From Sporosarcina luteola (GTDB lineage: Bacteria; Bacillota; Bacilli; Bacillales_A; Planococcaceae): 64,000 bases of DNA. Positions 1 through 9,296 of the stretch are shown piece after piece. The notes beneath the pieces were generated by a model. It saw nothing but the letters and a program-made list of their open reading frames with translations, did not search any database and was not told where the DNA came from. A program made the translations under genes and the position numbers. The stretch spans positions 434,001 to 498,000 of the forward strand of contig NZ_JAMBNV010000001.1 of NCBI RefSeq assembly GCF_023715245.1, read 5' to 3'. Position 1 is the first letter of the stretch. Every line of letters starts with the position of its first letter.

Positions 1-2261
1 AAACGGACGGCGAAGCAATCCGTGCAGCACTAGCACAATCAGCAGGCACAATTTCATTCAGCAACTTCAACAAAACAATGACAGCAGGCGACGAAGTGAA
101 CAACTCTAGCTCACGCGGACCGTCCACACCGAACTTCGACATCAAACCTGACGTCACAGCACCGGGCACGAACATCATGTCCACAATCCCGATGTACAAA
201 GCGGACTTCCCGGGAGCTAATTACGAACAAGCCTTCACGCGTAAAACGGGAACTTCCATGGCCACACCACATATTGCTGGAATCGCGGCGCTAGTGAAAC
301 AAGCGAATCCGAATTGGGACGCATTCGACGTAAAAGTCGCACTGTCCAATACAGCCAAGGTCCTTGACACTGGCAAGTACGACGTATTCGCGCAAGGAGC
401 AGGCCGCGTACAGGCTTACGCTGCAGCGCACCCTGAAATCCTTGCCTATGCAATCGACACCGCAAACAATGACGGACAAACAGTTGAGAACAAAAAAGGG
501 ACAGTGACATTCGGTCCTCAAAAATTGGATAAAAATATTTCCGTTACGAAACAAGTTGTAGTGAAAAACGTAAACGGCAACGGCGGCACATACAACGCTT
601 CCGTACAAGTGACGAAAGGCTTCGGTGACGCCACTGTCACAATTGACAAGCCGACATTCACGTTATCCGGCGAGCAATTGCTCAACGTCACGTTGACAGC
701 ATCCGCTGCAAGCACGAAGACCGGCGATGAAATCCTCGGCTACATCAACATCGAAGGCGGAAGCACAACTGCATCATTGCCATTCGCAGCCGACTTCGGC
801 GGGGCACCGGCAACTGCAATAAAAGACATCAGAATCTCTGAAACAGACCTAAGCTTCAACGGCGACGGCGTCAAGGACGAAGCGACACTCTCCTTCACAC
901 TTACAGGGGACGTTACAACGAACTACATTGAGCTTTGGGACATCATGAACCCTGAAGGTGGAGAATACGGAGACGGCTATATCGGCTATCTGCACGCTGG
1001 CTCTGCACTAGGGGCAGGCTCATACACGTTAGGAATCAAAGGACTATACAAACCATGGGGCACCGCTCCTCAAACAACGATTCCGGACGGACTTTACACC
1101 ATTGATTTCACGGCATTGTCAACAGCAGGCATCATCGGTGACTTCGTAGGACCGGTCGTCGTCAAATCCACAGCAGGTACAATCGAAGGAGCGGTCGAAG
1201 GCACAACAGCTACAGGCCAAATCGATGACGCCTATATTCAATACCAAGAGGAATTAATTTGGTACGGCATGGGCTACGACATCAATACAAAACTAAAAGC
1301 ATCTTACGAAGTATTGAAAGGTGAAGAAGTCGTTGCATCCGGCCCAGTCAAGCTTGAGCAGGACGGCACATTCACTTTCGACCTTCCTGAACTCAGCAAA
1401 AAAGACAACTCGGTCAAAGTGAAATATGAAGACGCAGCTGGCAATAAAGCCGAAGCGATCATCTACAACGCTGGCGACCAAGTGGACGATGAAGTTGCAT
1501 ACTCCGTCAACCACGAATCACTAACGCTTAAAGTCGGCGCATCGGAGCAATTGACAGTAACCGAAACAACGACAAAAGCGGACGGAACGACACAAGTGAA
1601 AGACGTCACGGTTGACGCAACATTCACTTCTGCGGATGTAAGCGTAGCGACAGTCGAAAACGGCAACGTCACTGCAATTGCAGCAGGCACGACTGAAATC
1701 ACAGTGACATACAGAGACTTCACGGCAACAGTGGCAGTCACAGTCACAGCTGTTGAAGAGCCGCAGCCAGAGCCGGGCAACAGCTTCGTCGTCACGGAAG
1801 AAATGCTAGCACAATCGAGCGGTACGATTGTTCTGGATGTGTCTTCAATACAAGGGGAAGTAGACATCGAAATCAACGCTTCCGTTTTGAAGGCAATGCA
1901 AAAGAGAGAAGTCGTTATCCAAAAAGATGGTGCGGTATTTACGCTCCATAAAAATATATTGAAGGCTTTGAGCGGCGACGTAACGATTTCAGTAGCAAGA
2001 AATGACGCTTCAGCAGTAGCCAACGCCGTTTCCGATATCTACTCAATCACGCTTTGGAACGGAATTGGGGAAGCGAAACAACAAGTTACAAGCCTTGGTC
2101 ATTCAATTGAAGTGGCCATGCCTGTCAGCACGAACAGCAAGCAAGTCAGAGTTATCAACGCAATCACATTTACAGAAGTTAGCAAAAACGCAAACGTCAA
2201 AAACGGCAAAGTCAACTTCTCAACAAACACTGGCGGCAGTTTCGTAGCCATCAGCAAATAA
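1..2261 (+). CDS. Secreted subtilisin-like serine protease (S8, Vpr/lactocepin-like), 3' part
   Basis: The reading frame is open from base 3, so the gene runs off the left edge and the ATG at 78 is internal. The visible part carries the S8 catalytic serine motif (GTSMATPHIAG, near base 250) preceded by an SSRGP segment and a KPDVTAPG segment typical of the Vpr/lactocepin branch. The Asp and His of the triad lie outside the window. After the protease come Fn3/beta-sandwich-like stretches, a Big_2-type Ig-like domain (about bases 1500-1755, ending in TEITVTYRDF), and a last beta-rich region. No SLH triplet is visible, so cell-wall tethering cannot be claimed. It is expected to be an extracellular endopeptidase. 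A strong terminator follows at once. The family call is firm; the subfamily is inferred. Confidence 0.88.
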   Translation, partial: TDGEAIRAALAQSAGTISFSNFNKTMTAGDEVNNSSSRGPSTPNFDIKPDVTAPGTNIMSTIPMYKADFPGANYEQAFTRKTGTSMATPHIAGIAALVKQANPNWDAFDVKVALSNTAKVLDTGKYDVFAQGAGRVQAYAAAHPEILAYAIDTANNDGQTVENKKGTVTFGPQKLDKNISVTKQVVVKNVNGNGGTYNASVQVTKGFGDATVTIDKPTFTLSGEQLLNVTLTASAASTKTGDEILGYINIEGGSTTASLPFAADFGGAPATAIKDIRISETDLSFNGDGVKDEATLSFTLTGDVTTNYIELWDIMNPEGGEYGDGYIGYLHAGSALGAGSYTLGIKGLYKPWGTAPQTTIPDGLYTIDFTALSTAGIIGDFVGPVVVKSTAGTIEGAVEGTTATGQIDDAYIQYQEELIWYGMGYDINTKLKASYEVLKGEEVVASGPVKLEQDGTFTFDLPELSKKDNSVKVKYEDAAGNKAEAIIYNAGDQVDDEVAYSVNHESLTLKVGASEQLTVTETTTKADGTTQVKDVTVDATFTSADVSVATVENGNVTAIAAGTTEITVTYRDFTATVAVTVTAVEEPQPEPGNSFVVTEEMLAQSSGTIVLDVSSIQGEVDIEINASVLKAMQKREVVIQKDGAVFTLHKNILKALSGDVTISVARNDASAVANAVSDIYSITLWNGIGEAKQQVTSLGHSIEVAMPVSTNSKQVRVINAITFTEVSKNANVKNGKVNFSTNTGGSFVAISK

Positions 2262-2263
2262 TC

Positions 2264-2302
2264 AAAACGAGCCTTTCCGTGTCTCGGAAAGGCTCGTTTT
2301 TT
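2264..2302 (+). terminator. Rho-independent terminator of the subtilase gene
   Basis: Perfect inverted repeat ACGAGCCTTTCCG / CGGAAAGGCTCGT with a 5-nt loop followed by six T, starting 3 nt after the stop codon. Confidence 0.93.
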
Positions 2303-2319
2303 AAACCTCTTATAATCAC

Positions 2320-2366
2320 AAAAAGACTGCCGCAGAATGTAGATACATCAACATTCCGGACAGTCC
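2320..2366 (-). terminator. Terminator of the MFS transporter gene
   Basis: On the minus strand a long stem (GGACTGTCCGGAATGT pairing with ACATTCTGCGGCAGTC, with a small internal loop) is followed by a T run. It lies just downstream of the minus-strand MFS stop codon, so the two genes converge with back-to-back terminators. Confidence 0.7.
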
Positions 2367-2380
2367 CAAATAAAATCTAC

Positions 2381-3868
2381 TTATTCTGCCTGCTCGCTCG
2401 GTAGATCTTCCTCCACCTCAGGCTTCGCACGATAAACCAAGAAAGCCAAAACAACTGCGACGATCGACATCAAAAAAGCGATAAAATAAACAAGTTCAAC
2501 GCCTGCCACCATCGCGAAATCGATTGTCATTGGATCTTCAGGCGTGGCGGAGCCTTCCAAAACCTTCATCTGCCTAGCATTCAAAATGCTTATAAATACA
2601 GAAACGCCAATTGCTCCTCCAACCGGCTGCAACGTCGACATGACTGCAGTTCCATGGGGATACAACCGCTTCGGCAACTGGTTCAATCCATTCGTCTCCG
2701 CAGGCATCATGATTGCCGACACCGTTAGCATGATCAAAATATACCCGACGACAACGACCCAAACAGGCGTGTCGACTGTAAGTCTGCTCATCATGAACAT
2801 CGTTCCGCTCAACACAATCGTTGCCGGAATCATCAAGACACGCGGTCCGAATTTATCAAAGAGAGCGCCCATGAACGGCGACATCGCCCCGTTCAAAATG
2901 CTTCCTGGCAACAGGACCAACCCTGCAGTGGCAGCCGTCAAAGCCAAAGGACCTTGCATATAGATCGGCAAAATGATTTCCGACGCAAACATCGCCATGA
3001 TGATGATCAAAAACATGAGGACTGCATGCGTATACATCGGATAGCGGAATACCCGCAAATCCATGACCGGCTCATCCAATTTCAATTGACGAAGCACAAA
3101 TAGGACGACGCCAATAACACCGACAATCAATGCGGACAGCACATTCACACTAGCAAATCCATCCGCACTTTCTCCGACAGAACTAAAACCGTAAACGATC
3201 CCCCCGAAGCCAAGTGTCGAAAGCACCAACGAAATGACGTCAATCTTCGGTTTCGTCACTTCCGACACATTCACTAAATGCTTGTAACCAAACGCAATAG
3301 AAAACAAAGCAAACGGAATGACGAGGATAAATAAATAACGCCAGCCGAAATACTCAACGATTACTCCGGAAAGTGTCGGCCCGATCGCCGGTGCAAACAT
3401 GATGACAAGGCCAATCAATCCCATCACCTTTCCGCGACGTTCCGGTGGGTAAATCAATAAGAAAACATTGAAAATGATTGGCATCAGCAAACCGGTTCCA
3501 ACCGCCTGGATCAACCGTCCGACAAGCAGAATGGAAAATGTCGGGGCGGAGGCACTCACAATGGTCCCAATCGTAAAGACCGTCATCGTGCCAAGAAACA
3601 ATTGCCGCGTCGTGAACCATTGTAAAAGCAACGCAGATATCGGAATGACGATCGCCATCACAAGCATGAAGCCCGTCGCCATCCATTGCACAGTCGGCAA
3701 CGATATTGAAAACTCATCCATAAGCGTAATAAGGGCGATATTCAATAATGTTTCATTTAAAATCGCAAAAAAAGCACCGATGATGAGTGAGAGCATGATC
3801 GGAATGACTTTTACATTCGGATTATCCGCCAAATACTCATATTTCTTCGGTTCCACAGTGTCCTGCAT
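2381..3868 (-). CDS. MFS multidrug exporter, DHA2 (14-TM, EmrB/QacA) family
   Basis: 495-aa polytopic membrane protein with about 14 hydrophobic helices. The antiporter motif C region GPAIGPTLSGVIVEYFGW sits in helix 5 and the MGLIGLVIM segment before it fits the DHA2 drug:proton antiporters (LmrB/MdrM/EmrB group). Length is normal for the family. The ATG is preceded by AGGAG at good spacing. It stands alone on the minus strand between a convergent protease gene and a divergent exonuclease gene, so its substrate cannot be deduced. Efflux of lipophilic drugs or antibiotics is the family expectation. Confidence 0.9.
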   Translation of the reverse strand: MQDTVEPKKYEYLADNPNVKVIPIMLSLIIGAFFAILNETLLNIALITLMDEFSISLPTVQWMATGFMLVMAIVIPISALLLQWFTTRQLFLGTMTVFTIGTIVSASAPTFSILLVGRLIQAVGTGLLMPIIFNVFLLIYPPERRGKVMGLIGLVIMFAPAIGPTLSGVIVEYFGWRYLFILVIPFALFSIAFGYKHLVNVSEVTKPKIDVISLVLSTLGFGGIVYGFSSVGESADGFASVNVLSALIVGVIGVVLFVLRQLKLDEPVMDLRVFRYPMYTHAVLMFLIIIMAMFASEIILPIYMQGPLALTAATAGLVLLPGSILNGAMSPFMGALFDKFGPRVLMIPATIVLSGTMFMMSRLTVDTPVWVVVVGYILIMLTVSAIMMPAETNGLNQLPKRLYPHGTAVMSTLQPVGGAIGVSVFISILNARQMKVLEGSATPEDPMTIDFAMVAGVELVYFIAFLMSIVAVVLAFLVYRAKPEVEEDLPSEQAE

Positions 3869-4096
3869 AAAAAAACTCCTCTCGTCTACCTAAATATTAT
3901 TAGCATTCTTCCGTGAAAGTAGTCGAAAAGAAGCTTCAAAATAAGAGGACAATAATAACATGCCAGTAGGCACTTTGCAATGCATTAAAGGGATTACCCA
4001 CTCAAAACCAAAATAATAGTTTAATAGTCTAAATAAGGTGTAATATATAGTAATAGAAATGAAACACTCGAGAAAAATAAAGGATGTGCATCCAAG

Positions 4097-4702
4097 ATGA
4101 GCCCAAATCGTAAAGCCGCACAGCTGCTGCAGACCAAGACGGACATCCAAAATTGGGGCGCACGCCGCGCTTCCAGGGTCAAGAAATATAAAACAACTTC
4201 CAGGTACGTCAAAGATTACATCGTCCTCGACTTCGAAACGACAGGCTTCCGCGCTGGCGCCGACCGCATCATCCAGATCGGCGCCCTTAAATACATCAAT
4301 CACGAACAGATTGAATTCATCAACACATTCATTAACCCGGAGCGACACATTCCAATCACCATCACCCGACTCACAGGCATCACGAACGAAATGGTCCAAT
4401 TTGCACCGACAATCGAACAAAAAATCGATGAACTCATCGAATTCATCGACGACCTTCCCATCGTCGCCCACAACGCCAGCTTCGACATGGGCTTCCTATA
4501 TGCCCTCGACAACCTCGAAGGCATCAAGATTCCCGAATACACCGTCATCGACACCGTCAAACTGGCACGCAAAGCCATCACAGAAACGCCGAACCACAAA
4601 CTCGGCACCCTGGCCAAGCACCTCCAACTCGAACACGACGCCCACGACGCAATCGGCGACTGCCTAGCCACCGCCGCCATCTACCAATACTGCACCCAGT
4701 AA
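4097..4702 (+). CDS. 3'-5' exonuclease, DnaQ-like DEDDh family
   Basis: 201 aa. Exo I motif VLDFETTG (about residue 42), Exo II AHNASFDMGFL (about residue 130) and Exo III HDAIGD (near residue 185) give a complete DEDDh set, so a metal-dependent 3'-5' exonuclease is expected. It resembles the stand-alone PolC-epsilon-like exonucleases of Bacillales rather than a polymerase subunit, as no polymerase domain follows. The first 35 residues are basic and low in conservation features. The ribosome binding site is weak (AAAGGA about 13 nt upstream), so the start is not certain. The gene is monocistronic, ending in its own terminator. Confidence 0.9.
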   Translation: MSPNRKAAQLLQTKTDIQNWGARRASRVKKYKTTSRYVKDYIVLDFETTGFRAGADRIIQIGALKYINHEQIEFINTFINPERHIPITITRLTGITNEMVQFAPTIEQKIDELIEFIDDLPIVAHNASFDMGFLYALDNLEGIKIPEYTVIDTVKLARKAITETPNHKLGTLAKHLQLEHDAHDAIGDCLATAAIYQYCTQ

Positions 4703-4725
4703 ACCGCCAAAACTGGCGGTTTTTT
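4701..4725 (+). terminator. Terminator of the DEDDh exonuclease gene
   Basis: AACCGCCA / TGGCGGTT stem with a short loop and five T; the stem overlaps the stop codon region. Confidence 0.9.
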
Positions 4726-4733
4726 AAATGAAT

Positions 4734-4940
4734 AGCGCATAAACAGCTCCAGAAACTCATAAATCTCCACAAACGCGCATAAATCCAATAACTCACGCAT
4801 AACTAGCTCCAGAAACGCATAAATGCCTGCAATCACGCATAAACGCATCCAAACGCGCATAACGCCCGCAATCAACCCCTTAATTTGTCAAAACCATCCA
4901 GCGCGAGAGGGGATAGTGAACGACAAACAACACCCCGCGA
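4734..4940. repeat. ACGCATAAA 20-bp-period array A plus conserved tail block
   Basis: Seven units whose GCAT core (one is TCAT) starts at 4737, 4757, 4777, 4797, 4817, 4837 and 4857, i.e. exactly every 20 bp. The core ACGCATAA(A/C) is conserved; the other 11 bp vary, with a loose CTCCNAAA tendency. Right of the array is the tail block: AACCCCTTAATTTGTCAAAA, then CCATCCAGCGCGA, about 25-30 variable bases and CCCGCGA (4931-4940). The array fills most of the 320-bp gap between the exonuclease and the S16 peptidase gene. The function is unknown. Confidence 0.9.
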
Positions 4941-5022
4941 TCTCTGTCGGAGTATTCAAATGAATATACGTAAGTGATAATATGAAATAGATGGAAAACA
5001 AAACAGGTTTGGGAAAGGAACT

Positions 5023-5937
5023 ATGAAGTTGAAAAAGCAGGATAAATCACTAGACCGCTCGACCAAGCTGTTGGCATTTGTGTATAGCATTTTCATAGTA
5101 GTCCCGATCTATTGGATACTCGGCAATGCATATTACATGGATTATCTATACGGTTTTCTATACTTAGGGGCATTAGTTGGGCTCATGATTATTGCAGCTA
5201 TCGCATTAATTATTTTCCGGAAAGATAAGTTTAAGAGCCTTATAGCCTTTTTGGTAATTGTAGTACTGTCTCTCTTTTTCGGTTATGAATCGCCACTCCT
5301 GGATTATGAGAGTAATACCTATATTGCAGAAGTTTATAGAGAGCCAGAGGAAATTATACAAAATTCCGGGATATATATCTTGGCGATAGGCCTTAACGAT
5401 ATTCATTACGTGGAGGAGAAAATGGTTAGGGATATTTACGAAAGAGATGGTATTCAACTATTCGATTTGTATAAAATTAAAAATCGAGATAGATATAATA
5501 GTAAATCAAAAGAAATAATACGGTTTTTAGGATTTGGCAAAGAGCAATTTCACGTAATGGGGGAGAATGTAAAAGGTTTTATTCGGGAAGATATTACAGT
5601 TATTAATGAGTTTCTAAATCGTGAAAATCTCCGTGGAGATAGTGCCGGTCTCGCGTTAGGACTTTCGGCAATGGTCCATCAAAGCAACTTGCATAACCGT
5701 ATTCCACTCGGCGTCACGGGAACGTTAGAACCTAATGGGGATGTCAATGAAGTGGGCGGAATAGCAGGAAAGTTGATGATCTCGGAACAAAACGGTTTTC
5801 CGTATATCATCGTTCCGTATGCAAATAGGGAAGAAGCGAAAACCATAAAAGCACAAGAAAATCTAGCAATTGAAATCATACCTGTTCATCATATTGATGA
5901 AGCAGTAATGGCGATTAAGGAACTTAACGACCGATGA
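5023..5937 (+). CDS. Membrane-anchored Lon-like (S16) serine peptidase
   Basis: 304 aa. Three hydrophobic helices lie in the first 90 residues (about 16-34, 42-65, 72-88), followed by a linker and a C-terminal Lon proteolytic domain (about 190-300). The Ser of GDSAGLALG is residue 207 and the Lys of GGIAGKLM is residue 250; this 43-residue spacing matches the Ser-Lys dyad of Lon. There is no AAA ATPase domain and no PDZ domain, so it differs from both Lon and the YlbL type. ATG has AAAGGA upstream. The gene is visibly more AT-rich than its neighbours and is flanked on both sides by repeat arrays, which suggests an acquired single-gene cassette. Substrate unknown; the active site should face the cytoplasm or the outside depending on topology, which I cannot settle. 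Confidence 0.82.
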   Translation: MKLKKQDKSLDRSTKLLAFVYSIFIVVPIYWILGNAYYMDYLYGFLYLGALVGLMIIAAIALIIFRKDKFKSLIAFLVIVVLSLFFGYESPLLDYESNTYIAEVYREPEEIIQNSGIYILAIGLNDIHYVEEKMVRDIYERDGIQLFDLYKIKNRDRYNSKSKEIIRFLGFGKEQFHVMGENVKGFIREDITVINEFLNRENLRGDSAGLALGLSAMVHQSNLHNRIPLGVTGTLEPNGDVNEVGGIAGKLMISEQNGFPYIIVPYANREEAKTIKAQENLAIEIIPVHHIDEAVMAIKELNDR

Positions 5938-5956
5938 CAATCATATAAAAAACATT

Positions 5957-6225
5957 AATTTGTAAAATCATTCAGCGCGAGCCGGGGCCACACTAATCAA
6001 GCAACTCACCACGTCCAATACGACTCGCGCATAAATCCGTAGAATCACTCATAAATCCCTCCAAAAGCGCATAAATGAAGATATCCACGCATAAATCCCA
6101 CCAGACACGCATAATTCCTCCGAAAAGCGCATAACCGCCTCCAAGCACGCATAAACTCCAAAATTCACGCATAACCCAAAAAATCTCCGCATAATCTCCC
6201 GCATCCACGCATAAACTCTATCAAT
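5957..6225. repeat. Tail block plus 20-bp-period array B (ten units)
   Basis: Here the tail block (AATTTGTAAAATCATT then CAGCGCGA, 5957-5980) precedes the array. Ten GCAT cores start at 6029, 6049 (TCAT), 6069, 6089, 6109, 6129, 6149, 6169, 6189 and 6209, with no slip in the 20-bp register. It is the longest array in the window and occupies the gap between the S16 peptidase and NERD genes. Confidence 0.9.
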
Positions 6226-6369
6226 CAAACTAGCAAAATACATTTTCAACCCGCGAAATCAGCTCGAAATCCAATTTCAAACGCCGAAAACGGCCCAAAA
6301 CGCAATCTTCATCCAAAGTATTCCATTCGTGCACTAAGCAAGCTAAACTAAACATGAGGTGATGAAAAA

Positions 6370-7341
6370 TTGATCTACAAAAAACGGACAATGCCAAACG
6401 AACTGAAAGCACTCATATCCTTGGACAAACGCCTGCCGAACAATCACGCTAAAAAGAACGCCGTCCAAAAGAACCTGCACATCTACCAAGCAGGCTACAA
6501 CGGCGAGCTAGAATACGACACCTACATCAAAGAATTCCAACCGGACTACCCGCACGCCATACTCCACGACCTCTACCTGCAGCAAGACGGCGCCTATTTC
6601 CAAATCGACTCGCTGCTCATCACGCCATCATCAATCACCATCGTCGAAGTGAAAAACCACAAAGACAAAACGGTCATCAAAGCGAATCCGACCCAATTCA
6701 TCCGCGTGTTCCAAAACGGCGACCGGAGACCGATGCGCAATCCATACACCGAAATCGACCGGAAAATCCATCTGCTCAATAACTGGCTCGACAATCGAAA
6801 CATCCAAATACCCATCGACGGCATCCTCACATTCGCACACACCAACGAACTCGCCATCGAACACCCGTCACCCGAAATGAAAACAATGCTCACATACGAA
6901 GCACCCGCTCATTTCCGTTCATTGCCCGTGAATGAACACATTCTCGATGGACACGCAGTCCATAACCTTGCGCTCGCCTTACTCGAACACCATAAAGACT
7001 ACAATCCATTCCCGCTCGCCGATCTATACGACATTAACCCGGCTGACATCGCACCTGGCGTCATCTGCCCAACATGCGACCGACCAGGCATGCAGTGGGG
7101 GAGGGAAAAGTGGAACTGCCAATCATGCGGCCACGCCGGAAAAAACGAACACCTTCAAACCGTCCAAGACTGGTTCATGCTCATCAAACCGAAAATGACA
7201 AACCGCGAATTCCGCTACTTCACCCAGCTCAACAACCGCAACGTCGCCCGCAGCCTTCTCGCAAAATCTGGCCTGCAACTCATCGGCGAACGGAAAGCTG
7301 CACATTATGTATTAATGAAAGAAAAATCTCCAACCCACTAA
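6370..7341 (+). CDS. NERD (nuclease-related) domain protein with C-terminal zinc ribbon
   Basis: 323 aa. The NERD domain (about residues 40-140) shows the restriction-endonuclease-fold pattern FQIDSLLI...ITIVEVKNHK, i.e. Asp and E-x-K of a PD-(D/E)XK-like site. Residues about 236-262 form a four-Cys zinc ribbon (CPTCDR...CQSCG). It is probably a cytoplasmic nucleic-acid-binding or nucleic-acid-cleaving protein; the exact role of NERD proteins is not established. The TTG start is chosen because AGGTGAT lies 6-7 nt upstream; the next ATG is only seven codons in. Monocistronic, with its own terminator. Confidence 0.8.
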   Translation: MIYKKRTMPNELKALISLDKRLPNNHAKKNAVQKNLHIYQAGYNGELEYDTYIKEFQPDYPHAILHDLYLQQDGAYFQIDSLLITPSSITIVEVKNHKDKTVIKANPTQFIRVFQNGDRRPMRNPYTEIDRKIHLLNNWLDNRNIQIPIDGILTFAHTNELAIEHPSPEMKTMLTYEAPAHFRSLPVNEHILDGHAVHNLALALLEHHKDYNPFPLADLYDINPADIAPGVICPTCDRPGMQWGREKWNCQSCGHAGKNEHLQTVQDWFMLIKPKMTNREFRYFTQLNNRNVARSLLAKSGLQLIGERKAAHYVLMKEKSPTH

Positions 7342-7342
7342 T

Positions 7343-7371
7343 AAAACGCTCCCACATCGGAGCGTTTTTTT
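7343..7371 (+). terminator. Terminator of the NERD gene
   Basis: AACGCTCC / GGAGCGTT stem followed by seven T, right after the stop codon. Confidence 0.92.
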
Positions 7372-7418
7372 CAAACCCATTACTAGGATCGTAACTTATC
7401 TTTCAATTTTCGCAACTT

Positions 7419-7447
7419 TTGCTATTCAACTAGTAATCTGTTAAAGT
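7419..7447 (+). promoter_or_regulatory. Candidate sigma-A promoter of the SLH-CAP gene
   Basis: TTGCTA and TAAAGT (preceded by TGT) are separated by 17 bp, and the gene starts 48 bp downstream. Each hexamer matches the consensus at four positions. Confidence 0.4.
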
Positions 7448-7494
7448 GGCAGGTACATACACTCTGGAAACCTATTAAACGGGGAGAAAATACT

Positions 7495-8568
7495 ATGAAA
7501 AAATGGCTAACAACTCTACTATTTACAATACTACTAGTCAGTGCATCATCAAATTCAGTGTCTGCCGCTACCTTTAAAGACGTTCTCCAAGATTATTGGG
7601 CCTACCCTCAGATTGAGGAACTTTATACGAAAGGCATCATTGACGGGTATAGGGATGACAGTTTTAAACCAGGGCAGCCTGTGACACGTGGACAAGCTGC
7701 AAAAATCATCGGAAGGGCAATGAAGTTAACCCCTTCCGAAGGCTTTACTCCTAACTTCACGGACGTTCCGCACTCCCATTTCGCATATAAAGAGATTCGG
7801 GCACTCGCAGAAAAGGGAATAATCGCAAATACAAGTAGATTCAACCCTGATTCCCCGCTAACACGCAGTCAAATGGCGAAAATACTAGTCGAAGGTTTCA
7901 AGTTGATTGTTGATGATAACAATCAGGTCCAATTCATAGATGTGCCAAAGGATTATTGGCATGGCTATATTATTACACTAGCTGAAACCGAAATTTCTAA
8001 AGGGGTTTCAGCATCTCGCTTCGACCCGCACGGCATTGTCACCCGGGCACAACTTTCAGCTTTCACGGGTCGCGCACTTGAATTTGATGCAAAACGGGAA
8101 GTTGGCACGATTTATTACGATAACAGGCGAAAAATGTATATCGATACATCAAAACCGGAACCGTTCCCATCCGTTATTGACGTGTCGAAGAACGCTATGG
8201 AAACAATCAATCTTGTCAATAAAGAAAGAATGAGCAAAGGGGTCAATGAACTATCACATGACTTGGACCTAAGCAAAATCGCGCAAATCAAAGCAGAAGA
8301 CATGGCAAAGCTAGGATACTTCGAACACAAATCCCCAACCTATGGAACCGTCGGGGAAATGCTAGCCACATTCAAGTATACATGGACCTCATATGGAGAG
8401 AACATCGCTAAGGGGTATGGAACACCAAAAGGAGCAGTCGATGGCTGGATTAACTCGCCCGGCCATTACAAGAATATGATGAATACAACATTCACCAATA
8501 TCGGCTCAGGCCACGCGACTTCCGGTGACGGTACCACATACTGGGTTCACCTTTTCTCCAAAAAATAA
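7495..8568 (+). CDS. SLH-anchored CAP (SCP/PR1) domain protein
   Basis: 357 aa. Signal peptide about 1-24 (SNSVSA cleavage region), three SLH domains (about 26-70, 87-130, 146-190, with VTRGQ, LTRSQ and VTRAQ motifs), a short linker, then a CAP domain (about 235-355) with HKSPTYG, YGENIAKG and GWINSPGHYKNMM motifs. SLH triplets bind pyruvylated secondary cell wall polymer, so this is a wall-surface protein. Bacterial CAP proteins (YkwD type) have no agreed activity. GGGGAG precedes the ATG. The gene lies outside the main SLH enzyme cluster but shares its architecture. Confidence 0.92.
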   Translation: MKKWLTTLLFTILLVSASSNSVSAATFKDVLQDYWAYPQIEELYTKGIIDGYRDDSFKPGQPVTRGQAAKIIGRAMKLTPSEGFTPNFTDVPHSHFAYKEIRALAEKGIIANTSRFNPDSPLTRSQMAKILVEGFKLIVDDNNQVQFIDVPKDYWHGYIITLAETEISKGVSASRFDPHGIVTRAQLSAFTGRALEFDAKREVGTIYYDNRRKMYIDTSKPEPFPSVIDVSKNAMETINLVNKERMSKGVNELSHDLDLSKIAQIKAEDMAKLGYFEHKSPTYGTVGEMLATFKYTWTSYGENIAKGYGTPKGAVDGWINSPGHYKNMMNTTFTNIGSGHATSGDGTTYWVHLFSKK

Positions 8569-8574
8569 ATGACG

Positions 8575-8608
8575 AAAACCCACGGATTCCTGTGATTCGT
8601 GGGTTTTT
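8575..8608 (+). terminator. Terminator of the SLH-CAP gene
   Basis: AAAACCCACG(G) / CGTGGGTTTTT hairpin just after the stop codon. Confidence 0.9.
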
Positions 8609-8630
8609 GAACTAAACGGCCACAAGACAA

Positions 8631-8842
8631 AACCCCTTAAATTGTCAAAACCATTCCAGCGCGATTCACACTCCTATTTATATAGAAGAAACTCCGCGCA
8701 CCTCCCTTAAAGCCGCATAAACTCCTCCAAAAACGCATAAACGCCATCAAAAGTCCATAATCTCCCGCACTCACGCATAAATCCGCCGAATCACGCATAA
8801 CCGCCGCCATCCTCGCATAAATCCCATAACTCACGCATAACC
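8631..8842. repeat. Tail block plus 20-bp-period array C (seven units)
   Basis: Tail first: CCCCTTAAATTGTCAAAACC, then ATTCCAGCGCGA (to 8664) and CTCCGCGC at 8692. Cores start at 8715, 8735, 8755 (CCAT), 8775, 8795, 8815 and 8835. The array lies upstream of the yhdT-panF operon. The 8569-8963 gap otherwise holds only a terminator and a possible TATAAT at 8910. Confidence 0.9.
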
Positions 8843-8963
8843 GCTCGCCCCCGCCCTCCCAATATCTATCAATCTCCAATTACCCCCTCCCTAAAACAAG
8901 GAAATCCTGTATAATCAACCTCAAAGACCTAAATCGAACTCCAAATAGAAAGGAGCACCTAAA

Positions 8964-9296
8964 ATGCCCGCCAAACAAACGCCGCCCGATCAATATAAGC
9001 CGGACCCGCGCTTCAAAATCGCGCACAAAGAAGCACTCATCGGCGTCGCACTCGCAATCTTCAACTTCATCTGGTGGTACGGCTTCGCCTACGGACTCGG
9101 CTCCCGCCCACCCGAAGAATATACATACATCCTCGGCCTGCCCGACTGGTTCTTCTACAGCTGCGTCGTCGGCTTCATCCTAATGTCCGTCATCGTCATC
9201 ATCATCACGAAATACGTCCTGAAAGAAGTCCCGCTCGACGCGGACCCATACGCGGACCCGAACGTAACACCAAAGGAGGAATCACCGACAAAATGA
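8964..9296 (+). CDS. yhdT: YhdT-like (DUF997) small membrane protein, partner of PanF
   Basis: 110 aa with two hydrophobic helices (about 24-46 and 62-86) separated by a loop, and a Pro/Asp-rich hydrophilic tail. Size, topology and position directly before a sodium/pantothenate symporter gene match YhdT (DUF997), which also precedes panF in enterobacteria. An accessory role in pantothenate uptake is inferred from this context. AAAGGAG precedes the ATG. Its TGA overlaps the panF ATG (ATGA), so translation is probably coupled. Confidence 0.85.
   Translation: MPAKQTPPDQYKPDPRFKIAHKEALIGVALAIFNFIWWYGFAYGLGSRPPEEYTYILGLPDWFFYSCVVGFILMSVIVIIITKYVLKEVPLDADPYADPNVTPKEESPTK

Noticed and set aside
1463..2023. 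186-codon minus-strand frame in the subtilase gene
   Set aside because: Antisense shadow of the Ig-like repeat region, with Thr/Val/Ser-rich mirror composition and no start signal.
4681..4875. Minus-strand open frame across array A (also 5993-6208, 8637-8879, 12535-12837, 63284-63517)
   Set aside because: Three 20-bp units make 60 bp, so the core TTTATGCGT gives repeating Met/Arg/Cys-rich peptides by arithmetic. No ribosome binding site, and degenerate units break the pattern.
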